Positions 35,906-46,639 of a DNA stretch of 64,000 nucleotides are shown piece by piece. This stretch comes from Streptococcaceae bacterium. Its GTDB lineage: Bacteria; Bacillota; Bacilli; Lactobacillales; Streptococcaceae. The stretch is from contig JAISXW010000014.1 of the NCBI GenBank assembly GCA_031270325.1, forward strand, positions 1 to 64,000, in the 5' to 3' direction. How positions within the stretch are numbered: position 1 is the stretch's first letter; the number at the start of each line of letters is the position of its first letter. The notes under the pieces were generated by a model. The model had not been told where the DNA came from and did no database searches. It saw nothing but the letters and a program-made list of their open reading frames with translations. A program made the position numbers and the translations under genes.

Positions 35906-38521
35906 TTATAGACTTGCGCCAACATTTTCAAGCAATTGCCCGATACCTGCTGGGTTTGTCCCACCTGCCATGGCTAGATCTGGCTTGCCGCCACCACGAC
36001 CATCAATGAATGGGACTAGCGCTTTGACTAAATCGCCCGCTTTGACCGCGCTTGATTGGCTGGCGACTAGCACATTAGCTTTTTCGCCAATTTGTGCCAC
36101 GAGAACCAAGACCTCTGAGCTATTTTTCTGTTTCCAAATGTCAGCCAACTGACGTAGCGCACCGGCATCACTTACCGTGACTTTTGCCGCAATAAAGCTG
36201 ACACCATTCGCCGTTTGAACCTTTTGGAAAATTTCATTGGACTGCGCTGATGCGATTTTAGCTGATAACTGTGCCACTTCTTTTTGAGCAGCCTTGAGTT
36301 CAGCTTGCAGCGCTTCAATCTTGGCAACTGTTTGATTGACCTGTGGCGATTTGACTAGGGCTTGCACCTCTTTGAGAATGGTTTCCTGTGCCTTGAAAGC
36401 CTCAAATGCGGCTTGACCAGTCAGGGCGATGATTCGGCGAGTGCCAGAGCCAATGCCTTCTTCTTTGATGATCTTAAACAAGCCGATTTCACTGGTATTG
36501 GCCACATGCGTCCCACCACAAAGCTCGACCGAGTAGTCGCCAATCGTCACGACTCGCACAAGTTTGCCGTATTTTTCGCCAAAGAGTGCCAAAGCGCCCA
36601 TTTCCTTAGCAGTGTCAATGTCCGTCTCAACAGTCAAGACATCAATCGCCTGCCAGATTTCTTGGTTGACTTGATGTTCCACTTCTGCCAGTTCATCTGC
36701 TGTCAGCGCTGCGAAATGCGTAAAGTCAAAACGCAAGAAGTCGACTTCATTGAGCGATCCCGCCTGAGTCGCGTGCTGACCTAGCACATTGTGTAGCGCT
36801 GCATGCAACAAATGAGTGGCTGTATGATTTTTGATGACACTGTTTCGCCGTTTGTCATCAATGGCAAGGGTGTAAGTCTCGCCTTCAAACAATTCACTTT
36901 GGATGTCAACAGTATGCAAGGCTTGCCCATTTGGTGCTTTCTGGACATCGGTCACCTGCGCCACAACCACACCACTAGCATCTTGAATCACACCGTGGTC
37001 GGCGACCTGTCCGCCCATTTCAGCATAAAAAGGTGTCTCCGCAAAGATGACTTGCGCTGTCCCCTTAGCTGTCGTCACGCGCTGATCGTCTTGAACGATC
37101 GCAGTCAAGGTAGACGTCAAGCGTTTGTCAGTATAGGAAAAGATAGACTGTACTTCAAGCGCCGTCAACACTTCTGACTGTTGATTCATTGAGCCACCTT
37201 TGACAACTGCGGCACGCGCCCGTTCTTGTTGAGCAGTCATGGCTGCTTCAAAGCCCGCGTGATCAATGTCAAACCCAGCATCTTCTGCCAACTCCTCTGT
37301 CAACTCAACAGGGAAACCATAGGTATCATAAAGTTTAAAAATATCAGCACCATCAAGTCTTGTTTGCTGCTCAGCTTTAAGTTTGGCAATCACGTCATCG
37401 AATAGCTTGCTGCCGGCATCAATCGTACGGGCAAACGTTTCTTCTTCTCTCTTGACAATCTTTTCAATGAAGTCACGTTTTGCCAAGACTTCTGGGTAAT
37501 AAGACTGCATGATCTCGCCAACAATCTTGACCAATTGATACAAGAAAGGCTTGTCAATCCCAAGCTTCCGACCGTGCATGACCGCCCGACGTAACAAGCG
37601 GCGCAAGACATAACCACGCCCCTCATTTCCGGGGAGCGCACCATCGCCAATCGCAAATGACAGCGAGCGGATGTGGTCGGCAATCACCTTAAAGCTCATA
37701 TTATCCCCGTAAGGTTCATACTTTTTGCCTGACAGTTGCTCAATTTGGCGAATAATAGGCAGGAACAAATCGGTCTCAAAGTTGGTCGGTGCACCTTGAA
37801 TCACTGCCACCATCCGCTCTAATCCCATGCCCGTATCAATATTTTTATGCGGGAGTTCTTGATAGGCACTCCGTGGCAGACTTGGATCAGCATTGAACTG
37901 GCTAAGGACGATATTCCAGATTTCAATATAGCGGTCATTCTCAATATCTTCAGCCAGCAATTTGATCCCGACATGTTCTGGGTCAAAGGCCTCACCTCGA
38001 TCAAAGAAGATTTCTGTATCCGGACCGCTTGGTCCCGCCCCAATCTCCCAAAAATTATCTTCGATTGGAATCAAATGATCAGCTGCAACGCCGACTGCTA
38101 TCCAACGGTTGTAGGAATCTTGATCATCAGGATAATAGGTCATGTAAAGTTTATCTACTGGAAAATCGAACCATTCTGGACTGGTCAAGAGCTCAAAGCC
38201 CCATTCAATCGCTTCCTTGCGGAAATAATCTCCGATTGAAAAATTCCCTAGCATTTCAAACATCGTATGGTGACGTGCTGTTTTCCCAACATTTTCAATG
38301 TCATTGGTCCGAATCGCCTTTTGTGCATTAGTAATCCGTGGATTTTCAGGGATAACAGAACCGTCAAAATATTTTTTTAAGGTTGCCACACCCGAGTTAA
38401 TCCAAAGCAAAGTCGGATCGTTAACCGGCACTAGACTGACCGATGGTTCGATCGTATGACCTTTTGACTTAAAAAAGTCTAGGAACATTTGGCGCACTTC
38501 TTGCGATGTCATTTTTTTCAT
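35906..38521 (-). CDS. alaS: Alanyl-tRNA synthetase
   Basis: [68 protein letters not shown]. Confidence 0.98.
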   Translation of the reverse strand: MKKMTSQEVRQMFLDFFKSKGHTIEPSVSLVPVNDPTLLWINSGVATLKKYFDGSVIPENPRITNAQKAIRTNDIENVGKTARHHTMFEMLGNFSIGDYFRKEAIEWGFELLTSPEWFDFPVDKLYMTYYPDDQDSYNRWIAVGVAADHLIPIEDNFWEIGAGPSGPDTEIFFDRGEAFDPEHVGIKLLAEDIENDRYIEIWNIVLSQFNADPSLPRSAYQELPHKNIDTGMGLERMVAVIQGAPTNFETDLFLPIIRQIEQLSGKKYEPYGDNMSFKVIADHIRSLSFAIGDGALPGNEGRGYVLRRLLRRAVMHGRKLGIDKPFLYQLVKIVGEIMQSYYPEVLAKRDFIEKIVKREEETFARTIDAGSKLFDDVIAKLKAEQQTRLDGADIFKLYDTYGFPVELTEELAEDAGFDIDHAGFEAAMTAQQERARAAVVKGGSMNQQSEVLTALEVQSIFSYTDKRLTSTLTAIVQDDQRVTTAKGTAQVIFAETPFYAEMGGQVADHGVIQDASGVVVAQVTDVQKAPNGQALHTVDIQSELFEGETYTLAIDDKRRNSVIKNHTATHLLHAALHNVLGQHATQAGSLNEVDFLRFDFTHFAALTADELAEVEHQVNQEIWQAIDVLTVETDIDTAKEMGALALFGEKYGKLVRVVTIGDYSVELCGGTHVANTSEIGLFKIIKEEGIGSGTRRIIALTGQAAFEAFKAQETILKEVQALVKSPQVNQTVAKIEALQAELKAAQKEVAQLSAKIASAQSNEIFQKVQTANGVSFIAAKVTVSDAGALRQLADIWKQKNSSEVLVLVAQIGEKANVLVASQSSAVKAGDLVKALVPFIDGRGGGKPDLAMAGGTNPAGIGQLLENVGASL

Positions 38522-38584
38522 AAGATAATCCTTCTATATTATTTGATAACTTTTTACTCGTAACAGTCGAAATCAACCCATCAA

Positions 38585-38768
38585 CAGCCCTTTCAACAAT
38601 AAAAAAGACAATACGCCACCGTAAGCAAGGGGCGCAATAAACGCGGTACCACCCTCATTCACGATAACTTATCGTCTCAATTTGTTTGGTAAGGCAGGGT
38701 ACTCTGCCGATAAGCACACATCAAGTTTGATAGCTTACACCACCGCTATCTCTCTGGCTTTACTTGAT
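38585..38768 (-). promoter_or_regulatory. T-box riboswitch leader of alaS
   Basis: Reverse complement has AGAGAGATAGCGGTGGTGTAAGCTATC stem I start, GAGGGTGGTACCGCG T-box and a GC-rich hairpin followed by T tract; possible GCU specifier in gatgtgtGCTtatcgg. Confidence 0.9.
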
Positions 38769-38771
38769 GAT

Positions 38772-39743
38772 TTATTTTGATGCACTTGATGACGCACTTG
38801 ATGATGCACTTGATTCAGTTGATGACGAACTTGTCGCAACTGTTTCAAAAGCTGCAAAGATATTTGAAAACTCAGTCGCTTTCACCTTCACATTGTAGGC
38901 TTTCAAGTAGTCTGCGATGACACCATTGACAAATTCACTATCATTTTGCTTAGTCGCAGTAATAACAGCCTTAAGTTCAGTGGTATATTTTTTCCAATCC
39001 GTCCCCTTGTCAGCGTTCTTAATCATTTTCACGACATAGTAAGTACTTGACCCTGTTTGAGAATCTGTTACAGCAATCGGTTCAGCGGATACTTCGCCAT
39101 CTTTGAGTTTAAAAGCTGCTGTTTTAACTGCTGTCGCAACACTTGTCGTAGCAGAGCTAAACTTCAGCTCAGCTTTTTTATCTTTAGCTGTTTTTTCAAA
39201 GTCATCTGCTGAATTTTTAGCAGTCTCAATCAAGGCTTTAGCAGCATCTTCAGTCGTCTCTGACAAGACATAAGCTGTCACTTCTGGATGATAAGTGGCA
39301 AATGCTTTTTTATAGGCCGCATCTGTATACTTGATTTTGCTATCAACCGCAGCTTTTAGTAACAATTGCGAACGGATTGAGTCTTTATAAGACGTCTCTG
39401 TATAGCCTGCTTGTTGCAAAGCTGCCGCAAAATTGGTGCCTAATGCCGTTTTTTGTTTGTCAAATGCTTTTTGGACGGTTGCATCAGTAACTGTTTTAGC
39501 AAATTCTTTTTCAAACATTTTGTTAAAGGTCATGTTTTGCAATAAAGTCGCTGCACCAGTGGTCGGATATTCTTTTGCTTCTTTATAAAGATCCGTCACA
39601 CGAATGGTGTCGCCTTTCAAGGTCACAATATCCGTGTTCGCACTGTTATTGCCACAAGCAGCAAGTGTTGTCGCTGCAATTCCCGTTGCTGCAATTAAGC
39701 CAAGTTTTTTCAATTTCAAAATCTTTTTACCTTTCCTGGTCAT
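38772..39743 (-). CDS. prsA: PrsA-like foldase lipoprotein
   Basis: Lipobox LAAC; AYVLSETTEDAAKALIETAKNSADDFEKTAKDK; Ser-rich C-terminal tail. Confidence 0.85.
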   Translation of the reverse strand: MTRKGKKILKLKKLGLIAATGIAATTLAACGNNSANTDIVTLKGDTIRVTDLYKEAKEYPTTGAATLLQNMTFNKMFEKEFAKTVTDATVQKAFDKQKTALGTNFAAALQQAGYTETSYKDSIRSQLLLKAAVDSKIKYTDAAYKKAFATYHPEVTAYVLSETTEDAAKALIETAKNSADDFEKTAKDKKAELKFSSATTSVATAVKTAAFKLKDGEVSAEPIAVTDSQTGSSTYYVVKMIKNADKGTDWKKYTTELKAVITATKQNDSEFVNGVIADYLKAYNVKVKATEFSNIFAAFETVATSSSSTESSASSSASSSASK

Positions 39744-39821
39744 TCTTACTGTTTAGTTTTAAAAAACGTTTTAAACAGAAACCTTCATCATTATAACATA
39801 ATATCTTGTAAAAACCTTAAT

Positions 39822-41054
39822 TCATCCTAAATCCACCTGTTCATTATTTTTTCTAATCATCAGCAAGCCGTCTCCTAAAGGGAGTAAAGTTGCGGTCAGA
39901 CTAGGATTCTTAAGCGTTGCCTCAAATAATTTTCGCAGACCACGATAGATGCTACGCTGATTGCGCTTGATCTCCTCAAGAGGTTTGGCGACATCGCCAC
40001 CCTGAAAGACATCATCAATCACGACAATGCCGCCGACTGATAAGCGGTTTAGAATTTCCGGTAAGAAGACGATATACTTAGATTTTGCCGAATCCATAAA
40101 GGCAAAGTCATAAGTTTCTGTCAAATTCGCAAGGACATCTACCGCCTCCCCTTGGATTAACTGAATCTGATGGTCTTGATCAAACTTATCAAAGTTCTCT
40201 TGTGCCAATGCCACCATCTCCGGATTACGTTCAATCGTCGTAAGCGTTGCACTTGGCGAGGCTTGTGCCATCATCAGTGCCGAAAACCCTATCGCCGTCC
40301 CAACTTCTAGTATCTTTTGCGGTTGCAAAGCCTGCAAAAGAAACTGGAAATAAACCACCGTTTCATGCGGAATAATCGGCACATTTTCATCATGGGCAAA
40401 CTGGGCTATCTCTGCTAGAAAGCCCGTCAACTGCTTCTGCTCCGTACGCATCATCTCAACAAGTTCTGGCTTGACCACTGGACGTCGCATATTAGGGTTA
40501 GCATTGACACCGTATGACTTAACCGTCTTTTCCGCTTGATCCAAATGAATCCAGTAATGTGCTAAACGTTCAATTTTGCCGTTTTCTTCAAAATTGATGA
40601 TGGCATCAAGTTGCCCGCCAGCTTTTTCAATCGTTTTACGACTTGCTTCGTTGCCCTCAACTGCTGTAATCAAGACATCCAAAATGCCGCGCTGACGGTA
40701 TTTTTCTAAAGCAAACCTTAATAATGCAGTTGCAATCCCACGTTTGCGATATTTTGGCGCTGTCTCGTACCCAATATGTCCATCAACTTTTCGCAAATTG
40801 CCTTTTTCAAGCTGCCAACGACAACTAATCCTTCCTGCAATCTCACCCGTTTCTGTAAAATAATAATAAGTTGTTGCTGTTGAATCATCAGGGTGGCTTG
40901 GTTTAAGCTCGTATTGTGCTAATTTAGCTAAATAAGCCTTGAAATCCGTCTGTGCGGGTACATATAAAAAAGGGTTATGATCAGCCAGCAGCGCTTGCTG
41001 ATAGTTGTCAAATGCGCCTTCATCTTGTTTACCTAGAGTTCTGATGACTACCAT
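39822..41054 (-). CDS. GNAT acetyltransferase / SAM-dependent O-methyltransferase (TrmR/YrrM-like) fusion
   Basis: N-term GYETAPKYRKRGIATALLRFALEKYRQRG...VEGNEASRKTIEKAGG (GNAT); C-term ILEVGTAIGFSALMMA, DFAFMDSAKSKY, VVIDDVFQGG (O-methyltransferase). Confidence 0.85.
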   Translation of the reverse strand: MVVIRTLGKQDEGAFDNYQQALLADHNPFLYVPAQTDFKAYLAKLAQYELKPSHPDDSTATTYYYFTETGEIAGRISCRWQLEKGNLRKVDGHIGYETAPKYRKRGIATALLRFALEKYRQRGILDVLITAVEGNEASRKTIEKAGGQLDAIINFEENGKIERLAHYWIHLDQAEKTVKSYGVNANPNMRRPVVKPELVEMMRTEQKQLTGFLAEIAQFAHDENVPIIPHETVVYFQFLLQALQPQKILEVGTAIGFSALMMAQASPSATLTTIERNPEMVALAQENFDKFDQDHQIQLIQGEAVDVLANLTETYDFAFMDSAKSKYIVFLPEILNRLSVGGIVVIDDVFQGGDVAKPLEEIKRNQRSIYRGLRKLFEATLKNPSLTATLLPLGDGLLMIRKNNEQVDLG

Positions 41055-42856
41055 TATTTTACACTTCCTTTTTTAACTAACTGTTCTAACTCAGCCAAAC
41101 GTTTGTCAAAGACAGCAAAGGCCGCATTAAGATAATCAGCTGATGTCATGTCAACCCCCGCCTTCGCAATCACATCCAATGGATAGTCAGACGAACCGGC
41201 ACGTAAATACTCTAGGTAATTCGCCTTGTCTTGCCCTGTACCATGAACAATCTTATCTGCCAGTGCAGACGCCGCCGCAAAGCCTGTGGCATATTGGAAC
41301 ACATAGTAATCGTAATAAAAATGTGGTATCCTTGCCCATTCATACTGGATTTCTGGATTGTCTAGCGTTGCGAGACCATAATACTTTTCATTCAGTTGCC
41401 CATAAAGTTGATTTAGAAACTCACTCGTTAAGACTGTCCCTGCTGCATCTGCCTCATGAATGGCATGCTCAAACTCCGCAAACTGTGTCTGTCTAAAGAC
41501 CGTCCCTCTAAAGCCGTCCAAAAAGTGATTCAGCACGGCAAAGCGAGTCGTGTCGTCTGTCGCCTCATTGAGCAAGGTCTCAGTCAAGATATTTTCGTTG
41601 GTTGTCGAAGCAATCTCTGCCAGAAAGATACTATAATCGCCGTAAACATAGGGTTGTGTCTCACGTGTAAAGGCACTGTGCAGACTATGCCCCATCTCAT
41701 GCACCAAGGTGAACAGATTATCCAAAGTGTCTTGCCAATTCAGTAAGATAAAGGCATTGGTGTCATAAGCGCCACCCGAATACGCCCCCGAGCGCTTCCC
41801 TTTGTTTTCATAGACATCTACCCAGTTTTCTTTGAAACTTCGAACGACTTTGTCCAGATAATCCTGTCCAAAAACAGACAGAGTCTCCTGCGTTTTGTCA
41901 ATAGCTGCTGCATAAGTAAATTTGAGATCTGTTTTTGACAAAGGGGCATAAACATCATACATCTTCAACTCTTCTATTTGAAGGAGGTCAGCACGGAGCT
42001 TGAGATAGCGGTGCAATAACGGCAAGTGCGCATGAACCGCTGCCACCAAAGTCTCATAGACGGTCTCCGGAATATGATGACTAGCTAAAGCTGCTTGACG
42101 TGCAGACTGATAACGCCGTGTTTTAGCAGTAAAATTATGCACCTTGACGGTCGTACCAAGCGTTTTGGCATAGGTATGCTGATACTGATCGTAGACACTG
42201 TATAGCGCCTGATAAGCTACTTTTCTCACCTCACGATCCGGTGACTCCATCAAGGCAACATAATTTCCGTGGGTCAGCTGAACGTCATGACCTTGCGCAT
42301 CTTTAACCGTTGGCAAGACAATATCAGCATTGTCTAAGATTTCAAAGGTTTCAGCACTAGCCCCAAAGATTTCTGTCACACCTGCTAAAAGTGATTCTTC
42401 TGTACTGGACAAGACATGGGCTTTCTTATCAAGCAAGCGAGCAAAGAAGTGAGCATAATCCTGTAATTTAGGCTGTTCAATGCTAAACTGTGCCAACTTT
42501 TCTGGCGATAAAGTCAGAAATTCTGGTTCATAGAAAGCAAAGACTTCACTGAATTTAGCATACAAAGCTGTTGCCTTAGCCTGATAGGCTTGATAATGAC
42601 TGACCGTGGTGTCTTGATCATGTTTCATTGAGGCATAGACATAGAGTTTCTCAACTCGTCGCATCAATGCCAACTCTGTCTCAGTGACTGCTAATAAGCT
42701 TTCAGCCGTGTCTATCAACGTCCCTGCTAACTCACGCGCCACTTCCAATTGACCCGACACATCTGTTAACTCGACTTCAAATGCTGCATCACTTTCAAAG
42801 ACTGTTGTTAAATCCCATTGATACTGTTCAGCAATTTCTGTTCTTTCTTTGACCAT
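41054..42856 (-). CDS. pepF: Oligoendopeptidase F
   Basis: [13 protein letters not shown] (HExxH); overall M3 family architecture. Confidence 0.95.
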   Translation of the reverse strand: MVKERTEIAEQYQWDLTTVFESDAAFEVELTDVSGQLEVARELAGTLIDTAESLLAVTETELALMRRVEKLYVYASMKHDQDTTVSHYQAYQAKATALYAKFSEVFAFYEPEFLTLSPEKLAQFSIEQPKLQDYAHFFARLLDKKAHVLSSTEESLLAGVTEIFGASAETFEILDNADIVLPTVKDAQGHDVQLTHGNYVALMESPDREVRKVAYQALYSVYDQYQHTYAKTLGTTVKVHNFTAKTRRYQSARQAALASHHIPETVYETLVAAVHAHLPLLHRYLKLRADLLQIEELKMYDVYAPLSKTDLKFTYAAAIDKTQETLSVFGQDYLDKVVRSFKENWVDVYENKGKRSGAYSGGAYDTNAFILLNWQDTLDNLFTLVHEMGHSLHSAFTRETQPYVYGDYSIFLAEIASTTNENILTETLLNEATDDTTRFAVLNHFLDGFRGTVFRQTQFAEFEHAIHEADAAGTVLTSEFLNQLYGQLNEKYYGLATLDNPEIQYEWARIPHFYYDYYVFQYATGFAAASALADKIVHGTGQDKANYLEYLRAGSSDYPLDVIAKAGVDMTSADYLNAAFAVFDKRLAELEQLVKKGSVK

Positions 42857-43174
42857 TTGTGACTCCTATCTTATTCTGTTACCGACTTTTAAGGATACCT
42901 CTATTACCCGAATTTTTGCTCTGTGAGACAGATTGCTTATCTAACGAGACATGCAACGAACCCCCTGTGCTTGAGGGATGAGCGCTAACGACTTCAGCCG
43001 AAAAATCTGTCCACACAAGGTTTTAACTGTCCCGAGTCAATCTTTGACGAGGAAACAGGCGGATCATGAGTGAATAGAGGTGTCCTCAAGGCGGTATTGC
43101 CTTTTATTTTAACATAAAAAATCAGTGGAGGTACTGTTTCAAAGCAGTTTTGCTGATTTTTCCTGCGCCTGACA

Positions 43175-44158
43175 TCATCTGGGGTCAAGCATTTGCCTAT
43201 AAAGACTTGGGGGATACAGGATATCAGCCGTCTTTTGAACATGATAAACTAAAAACTGACGGTAATAGTCGCTAATATCCCTAGTCACTTGGCAAAAGTC
43301 TGGACTTTGAGGCGCTTGAAAGCTAGCTAACAAAGGATTGAGACCTAGGGGCGCAATGGGCAAAGGAATCGAGGTCAGGGTCAGAAGATTTTGACCGTTT
43401 TGATAGTAGAGCGCTTGAATTTTCAACCATTTGGGATTCTGATAATACAATTGGCGTGCAATAAATGTTGTCAAATCGTTGGGCAAGTGAACGGCTAATT
43501 TTGCCGTTATTGGCTTAAATGGACACCTTAGAATCGTCAGCAAGTTCGCCGACCCAAAGGCAAAGTCTCGTGTCAAGTAATGCAGCTTGCCCGTCAAGTC
43601 TTCATGAATCAAATACCGCAATCGGATTTTGCGACAAGACAAGTCCAACTCCCAATAATAAAAGCCGGCGTTTTGTGAGAAATACAGCAAGTCCTGTTTG
43701 AGCGCCGATAGCTTGCTGCCTAACCATAAGTCCTTACCCATCAGCCAAACCACCGGATAACCATGCGTCTGATAGGCTTTGGTTCTCTCTCGCAAACGCT
43801 GGATTGACAGATGACTACATTGAATTTCAATGGCAAGTGTCCCATTGACCAACAAATCTGGTGTCTGCTGTAAGGCGGGGAGAAAGTGCTCGATTTGAAC
43901 CGTCTCAGTCTGAGCAAACCACTGATACAAGGCTGTTTTCAGAGCTAGATGTTGATAGCTCTCATTTTCCGCCTGATGTCGACACGCTTTCAAAGAAATA
44001 TGGGCAAAATGCGGTGCCTTGACTCGCCCATTTTTCAACCGAACTTGACTTTTACAGGCCGGACAAACTAACGCTTGCCTCGCAAGCACCGACCGCTCTG
44101 AGTCGTCCATCTCCAATAAATTAATAACTTTTCCCTGTTCATTCATTGCAACTAACAT
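43175..44158 (-). CDS. coiA: Competence protein CoiA
   Basis: LVCPACKSQVRLKNGRVKAPHFAH; DLLVNGTLAIEIQCSHLSIQRLRERT. Confidence 0.88.
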   Translation of the reverse strand: MLVAMNEQGKVINLLEMDDSERSVLARQALVCPACKSQVRLKNGRVKAPHFAHISLKACRHQAENESYQHLALKTALYQWFAQTETVQIEHFLPALQQTPDLLVNGTLAIEIQCSHLSIQRLRERTKAYQTHGYPVVWLMGKDLWLGSKLSALKQDLLYFSQNAGFYYWELDLSCRKIRLRYLIHEDLTGKLHYLTRDFAFGSANLLTILRCPFKPITAKLAVHLPNDLTTFIARQLYYQNPKWLKIQALYYQNGQNLLTLTSIPLPIAPLGLNPLLASFQAPQSPDFCQVTRDISDYYRQFLVYHVQKTADILYPPSLYRQMLDPR

Positions 44159-44232
44159 GTCTTACCTCCTAATATCTTATACGTAAAGGATCGTCAAGGC
44201 GCAAGGAAATTGATGCTTTTTTAGCGTGGTGC

Positions 44233-44261
44233 TTGCCTTTCAACCTGATGAGCCGTATAAT
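44233..44261 (+). promoter_or_regulatory. Promoter TTGCCT-N17-TATAAT
   Basis: TTGCCT 44233-44238, TATAAT 44256-44261. Confidence 0.7.
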
Positions 44262-44286
44262 AAAGGTAAGAAGGATGTGGTGTTTG

Positions 44287-44454
44287 ATGGCGAAGATGGG
44301 CAGACCAAAAACAGATAATCCGAAGAACAAGAAGGTAACTGTAAATTTTACAAAAGCCGAATTCGAGGCTTTTGATCGATACGTTGAACGACACGAGACC
44401 AGTAAGACGGAAGTCATCCGAGGGCTTGTGAAATCGTTGGTGGATGCGACCTAA
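44287..44454 (+). CDS. Small ribbon-helix-helix (CopG-like) DNA-binding protein
   Basis: MAKMGRPKTDNPKNKKVTVNFTKAEFEAFDRYVERHETSKTEVIRGLVKSLVDA. Confidence 0.7.
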   Translation: MAKMGRPKTDNPKNKKVTVNFTKAEFEAFDRYVERHETSKTEVIRGLVKSLVDAT

Positions 44455-44466
44455 GGAGGTAGCGCG

Positions 44467-44742
44467 ATGGAATTGGCAATTATGAGTTATATTGTTGCAG
44501 TGATTGGGGTTGTTTTGATTTTGACACCTATCGTTTTGGGTGTTTTTGGATTGTATGCTTTGGGGACATGTATTTTTGGTAGGGGCGATGATGCACGGAG
44601 TAAGGAGGTGCAGAAAAGGAATGCGGAATTTAAAAAATGGTATAAAGATCAGCAGCAAAGTGATGCGGAATGGGTCAAAGAAATGAGAGTTATACTTGAT
44701 AAATATGAAATCGATAAATCCACAACTGAATTAAGCAAATAA
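44467..44742 (+). CDS. Small hypothetical single-TM protein
   Basis: SD taaggaggtagcgcgATG; N-terminal TM VAVIGVVLILTPIVLGVFGLYALG; charged C-terminus. Confidence 0.65.
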   Translation: MELAIMSYIVAVIGVVLILTPIVLGVFGLYALGTCIFGRGDDARSKEVQKRNAEFKKWYKDQQQSDAEWVKEMRVILDKYEIDKSTTELSK

Positions 44743-44768
44743 TAAAAGAATACTGCAAGTTTGTATCT

Positions 44769-44797
44769 AAAAAAGTCCTATTTTCAGGGCTTTTTTA
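44769..44797 (+). terminator. Terminator of the small two-gene cassette
   Basis: AAAAGtCCTattttcAGGgCTTTTTTA. Confidence 0.65.
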
Positions 44798-44825
44798 TTT
44801 TACACTAAAAACATAGATCAAAAAT

Positions 44826-44862
44826 AAAAGGTCGTGACCTTTCATAAGTCACGACCTTTTAT
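44826..44862 (-). terminator. Terminator of the Gfo/Idh gene
   Basis: AAAAGGTCGTGACtttcataaGTCACGACCTTTT. Confidence 0.75.
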
Positions 44863-44887
44863 CATCCGAAAAGACCTTGCAGTCTTC

Positions 44888-45859
44888 TTAACTTGTTTTG
44901 CCTTGCCAAGACTGGTATAACCCCTCAATAATCTTTAGGCCTGCCAATGTCATCTCTGCTGTCATCACTGGACTTGCCGTCTTGCCTGATAAGATTAAAG
45001 TATTGACATGCTCGGCTTCAGCAGCGAAATCACTCTCGAAATCAGCATGAAGGAGGCGTTTGACTTCGCCATTTGCAAATAAAATCGTTGCTGTCTTCGC
45101 TCGCCAAAATTCCGGAATGATCAGTTGGCCCTTAGTGCCCTGAATCGTCATGACCTTGTCTAAGGCGACTTTAGTCGTCAAAAAGACCGTCACAAGCACT
45201 CCGTTGTCTAGTTTCAAGAGGACCTTCGCCTGCGTATCTGCACCACCGGCTAACTGATCCGCAATCCCTGAAAATGAAATGATTTTAGCATCAAAGATAT
45301 ACTGTAAATAACTCAGGGCATAGGGTAGCATAAAATGAACTGTCCCACCACCCGCATCCAGATCATGAAACCAGCTGATGTGATCAATTGACGCATAGGC
45401 CGTCACGCTATCCACTGCCAAAATGTCGCCTAGTTCATCGGAGTTGACCACTTCTTTGACCAACTGAGTCAGCGGTAGAAACACCGACTTTTGCGCCTCC
45501 ATCAAAAAGAGTTGCCGTGCTTCTGCTAAGGCAAACAGTTCTTCTGCCTCCGCCACTGTCAAGGTAAACGGTTTTTCCAGCAAGACATGTTTGCCAGCCA
45601 AAAGGGCTTTCTTAGCCTCAGGAAAATGGCCTTTATTATAGGTGGCGATATAAATCACGTCAAGCTCAGGGTCGGCATACAGGTCATCGTGACTCCCATA
45701 AGCTCTAGCGATTTGATGCGCTGCCGCAAACTCCTGTGCAGCAGCCAAACTGCGGCTCGAAACAGCGACGACTTCCCCATTATCTGTCAAACGAAGTCCG
45801 GAAATAAATCTCGGCACGACCTGAGCCGTTGAGACAATGCCATACTTTACTTTTGTCAT
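44888..45859 (-). CDS. Gfo/Idh/MocA family oxidoreductase
   Basis: ELDVIYIATYNKGHFPEAKKALLAGKHVLLEKPFTLTVAEAEEL. Confidence 0.92.
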   Translation of the reverse strand: MTKVKYGIVSTAQVVPRFISGLRLTDNGEVVAVSSRSLAAAQEFAAAHQIARAYGSHDDLYADPELDVIYIATYNKGHFPEAKKALLAGKHVLLEKPFTLTVAEAEELFALAEARQLFLMEAQKSVFLPLTQLVKEVVNSDELGDILAVDSVTAYASIDHISWFHDLDAGGGTVHFMLPYALSYLQYIFDAKIISFSGIADQLAGGADTQAKVLLKLDNGVLVTVFLTTKVALDKVMTIQGTKGQLIIPEFWRAKTATILFANGEVKRLLHADFESDFAAEAEHVNTLILSGKTASPVMTAEMTLAGLKIIEGLYQSWQGKTS

Positions 45860-45865
45860 GCTTTT

Positions 45866-45874
45866 ATTTTAGCA
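45866..45874 (-). promoter_or_regulatory. Extended -10 (TG-C-TAAAAT), 6 nt before the Gfo/Idh ATG
   Basis: Reverse complement CTATGCTAAAATAAAAGCATGAC. Confidence 0.5.
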
Positions 45875-45993
45875 TAGGAGCCAAAGGCACTTCAAACGAA
45901 AGCAACTGCTAACAGCCCAATCAGGCAGGACAAACACCCAATCCTTTGTAAAAATATGACAGGAAGCGTATAATGAAGCTAGGAGGTAAGCAC

Positions 45994-46350
45994 ATGAAAA
46001 TTACATTTGATGCACAAGTTTTGGCACGGGTTGCCAACTGGACAGATGCTGATCTTATCTTAGATTTCGATCAAACGATCGGGGAAAATGGCAGACCCGT
46101 TGAAGGCTGTTCCATTGGCACCAACTATCGCCTGATTGCCATTGACAAAGGAACCGTCCCTGATGTTTTTGACGTCATCATTGACTCAAACTTTGCGCCC
46201 CTACATTTTAAAGCGTATGGGCGTGTCTTCCTAACCAAAGACATGACCCTGACAGAAAATCCAGACAAACGTGTACAGCTCAAAGAATCTGGCGAAGTCA
46301 TCGACAGCAACGTTCAGGTTTTGGATTTTAGAACGCAGCCAAAGGCTTAG
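45994..46350 (+). CDS. Hypothetical protein
   Basis: SD ctaggaggtaagcacATG; MKITFDAQVLARVANWTDADLILDFDQTIGENG. Confidence 0.7.
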   Translation: MKITFDAQVLARVANWTDADLILDFDQTIGENGRPVEGCSIGTNYRLIAIDKGTVPDVFDVIIDSNFAPLHFKAYGRVFLTKDMTLTENPDKRVQLKESGEVIDSNVQVLDFRTQPKA

Positions 46351-46383
46351 ACAACTGATGGTCAGCGTGAAAAACTGCTAGGA

Positions 46384-46581
46384 GCTAGCGACAAAATCGC
46401 TAGGTGCTAGCGATAAATTCGCTAGGTGCTAGCGACAAAATCGCTAGGTGCTAGCAATAAATTCGCTAGGTGCTAACGATAATTTCGCTAGGTGCTAGCG
46501 ATAAAATCGCTAGGTGCTAGCAATAAATTCGCTAGGTGCTAGCGGCAAATTCGCTAGGTGCTAGCGGCAAATTCGCTAGGT
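46384..46581. repeat. Intergenic tandem array D: 9 units of 22 bp, gctagcgataaattcgctaggt
   Basis: Unit starts 46384 + 22n (n=0-8). Most units contain CTAGCGA-N5-TCGCTAG inverted repeat or a near version. Confidence 0.95.
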
Positions 46582-46589
46582 GCAAAACT

Positions 46590-46628
46590 AAAAAACTCAA
46601 CCCGCTAAATGAGCGGGTTGAGTTTTTT
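46590..46628. terminator. Bidirectional terminator between array D and leuS
   Basis: AAAAACTCAACCCGCTaaatgAGCGGGTTGAGTTTTTT. Confidence 0.85.
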
Positions 46629-46639
46629 AAATGCTGCGA

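Noticed and set aside
42900-43170. Possible degenerate dispersed repeat copy (TTTGACGAGGAAACAGGC resembles 14088-14105)
   Set aside because: Similarity is short and I could not extend it by eye; needs an alignment.
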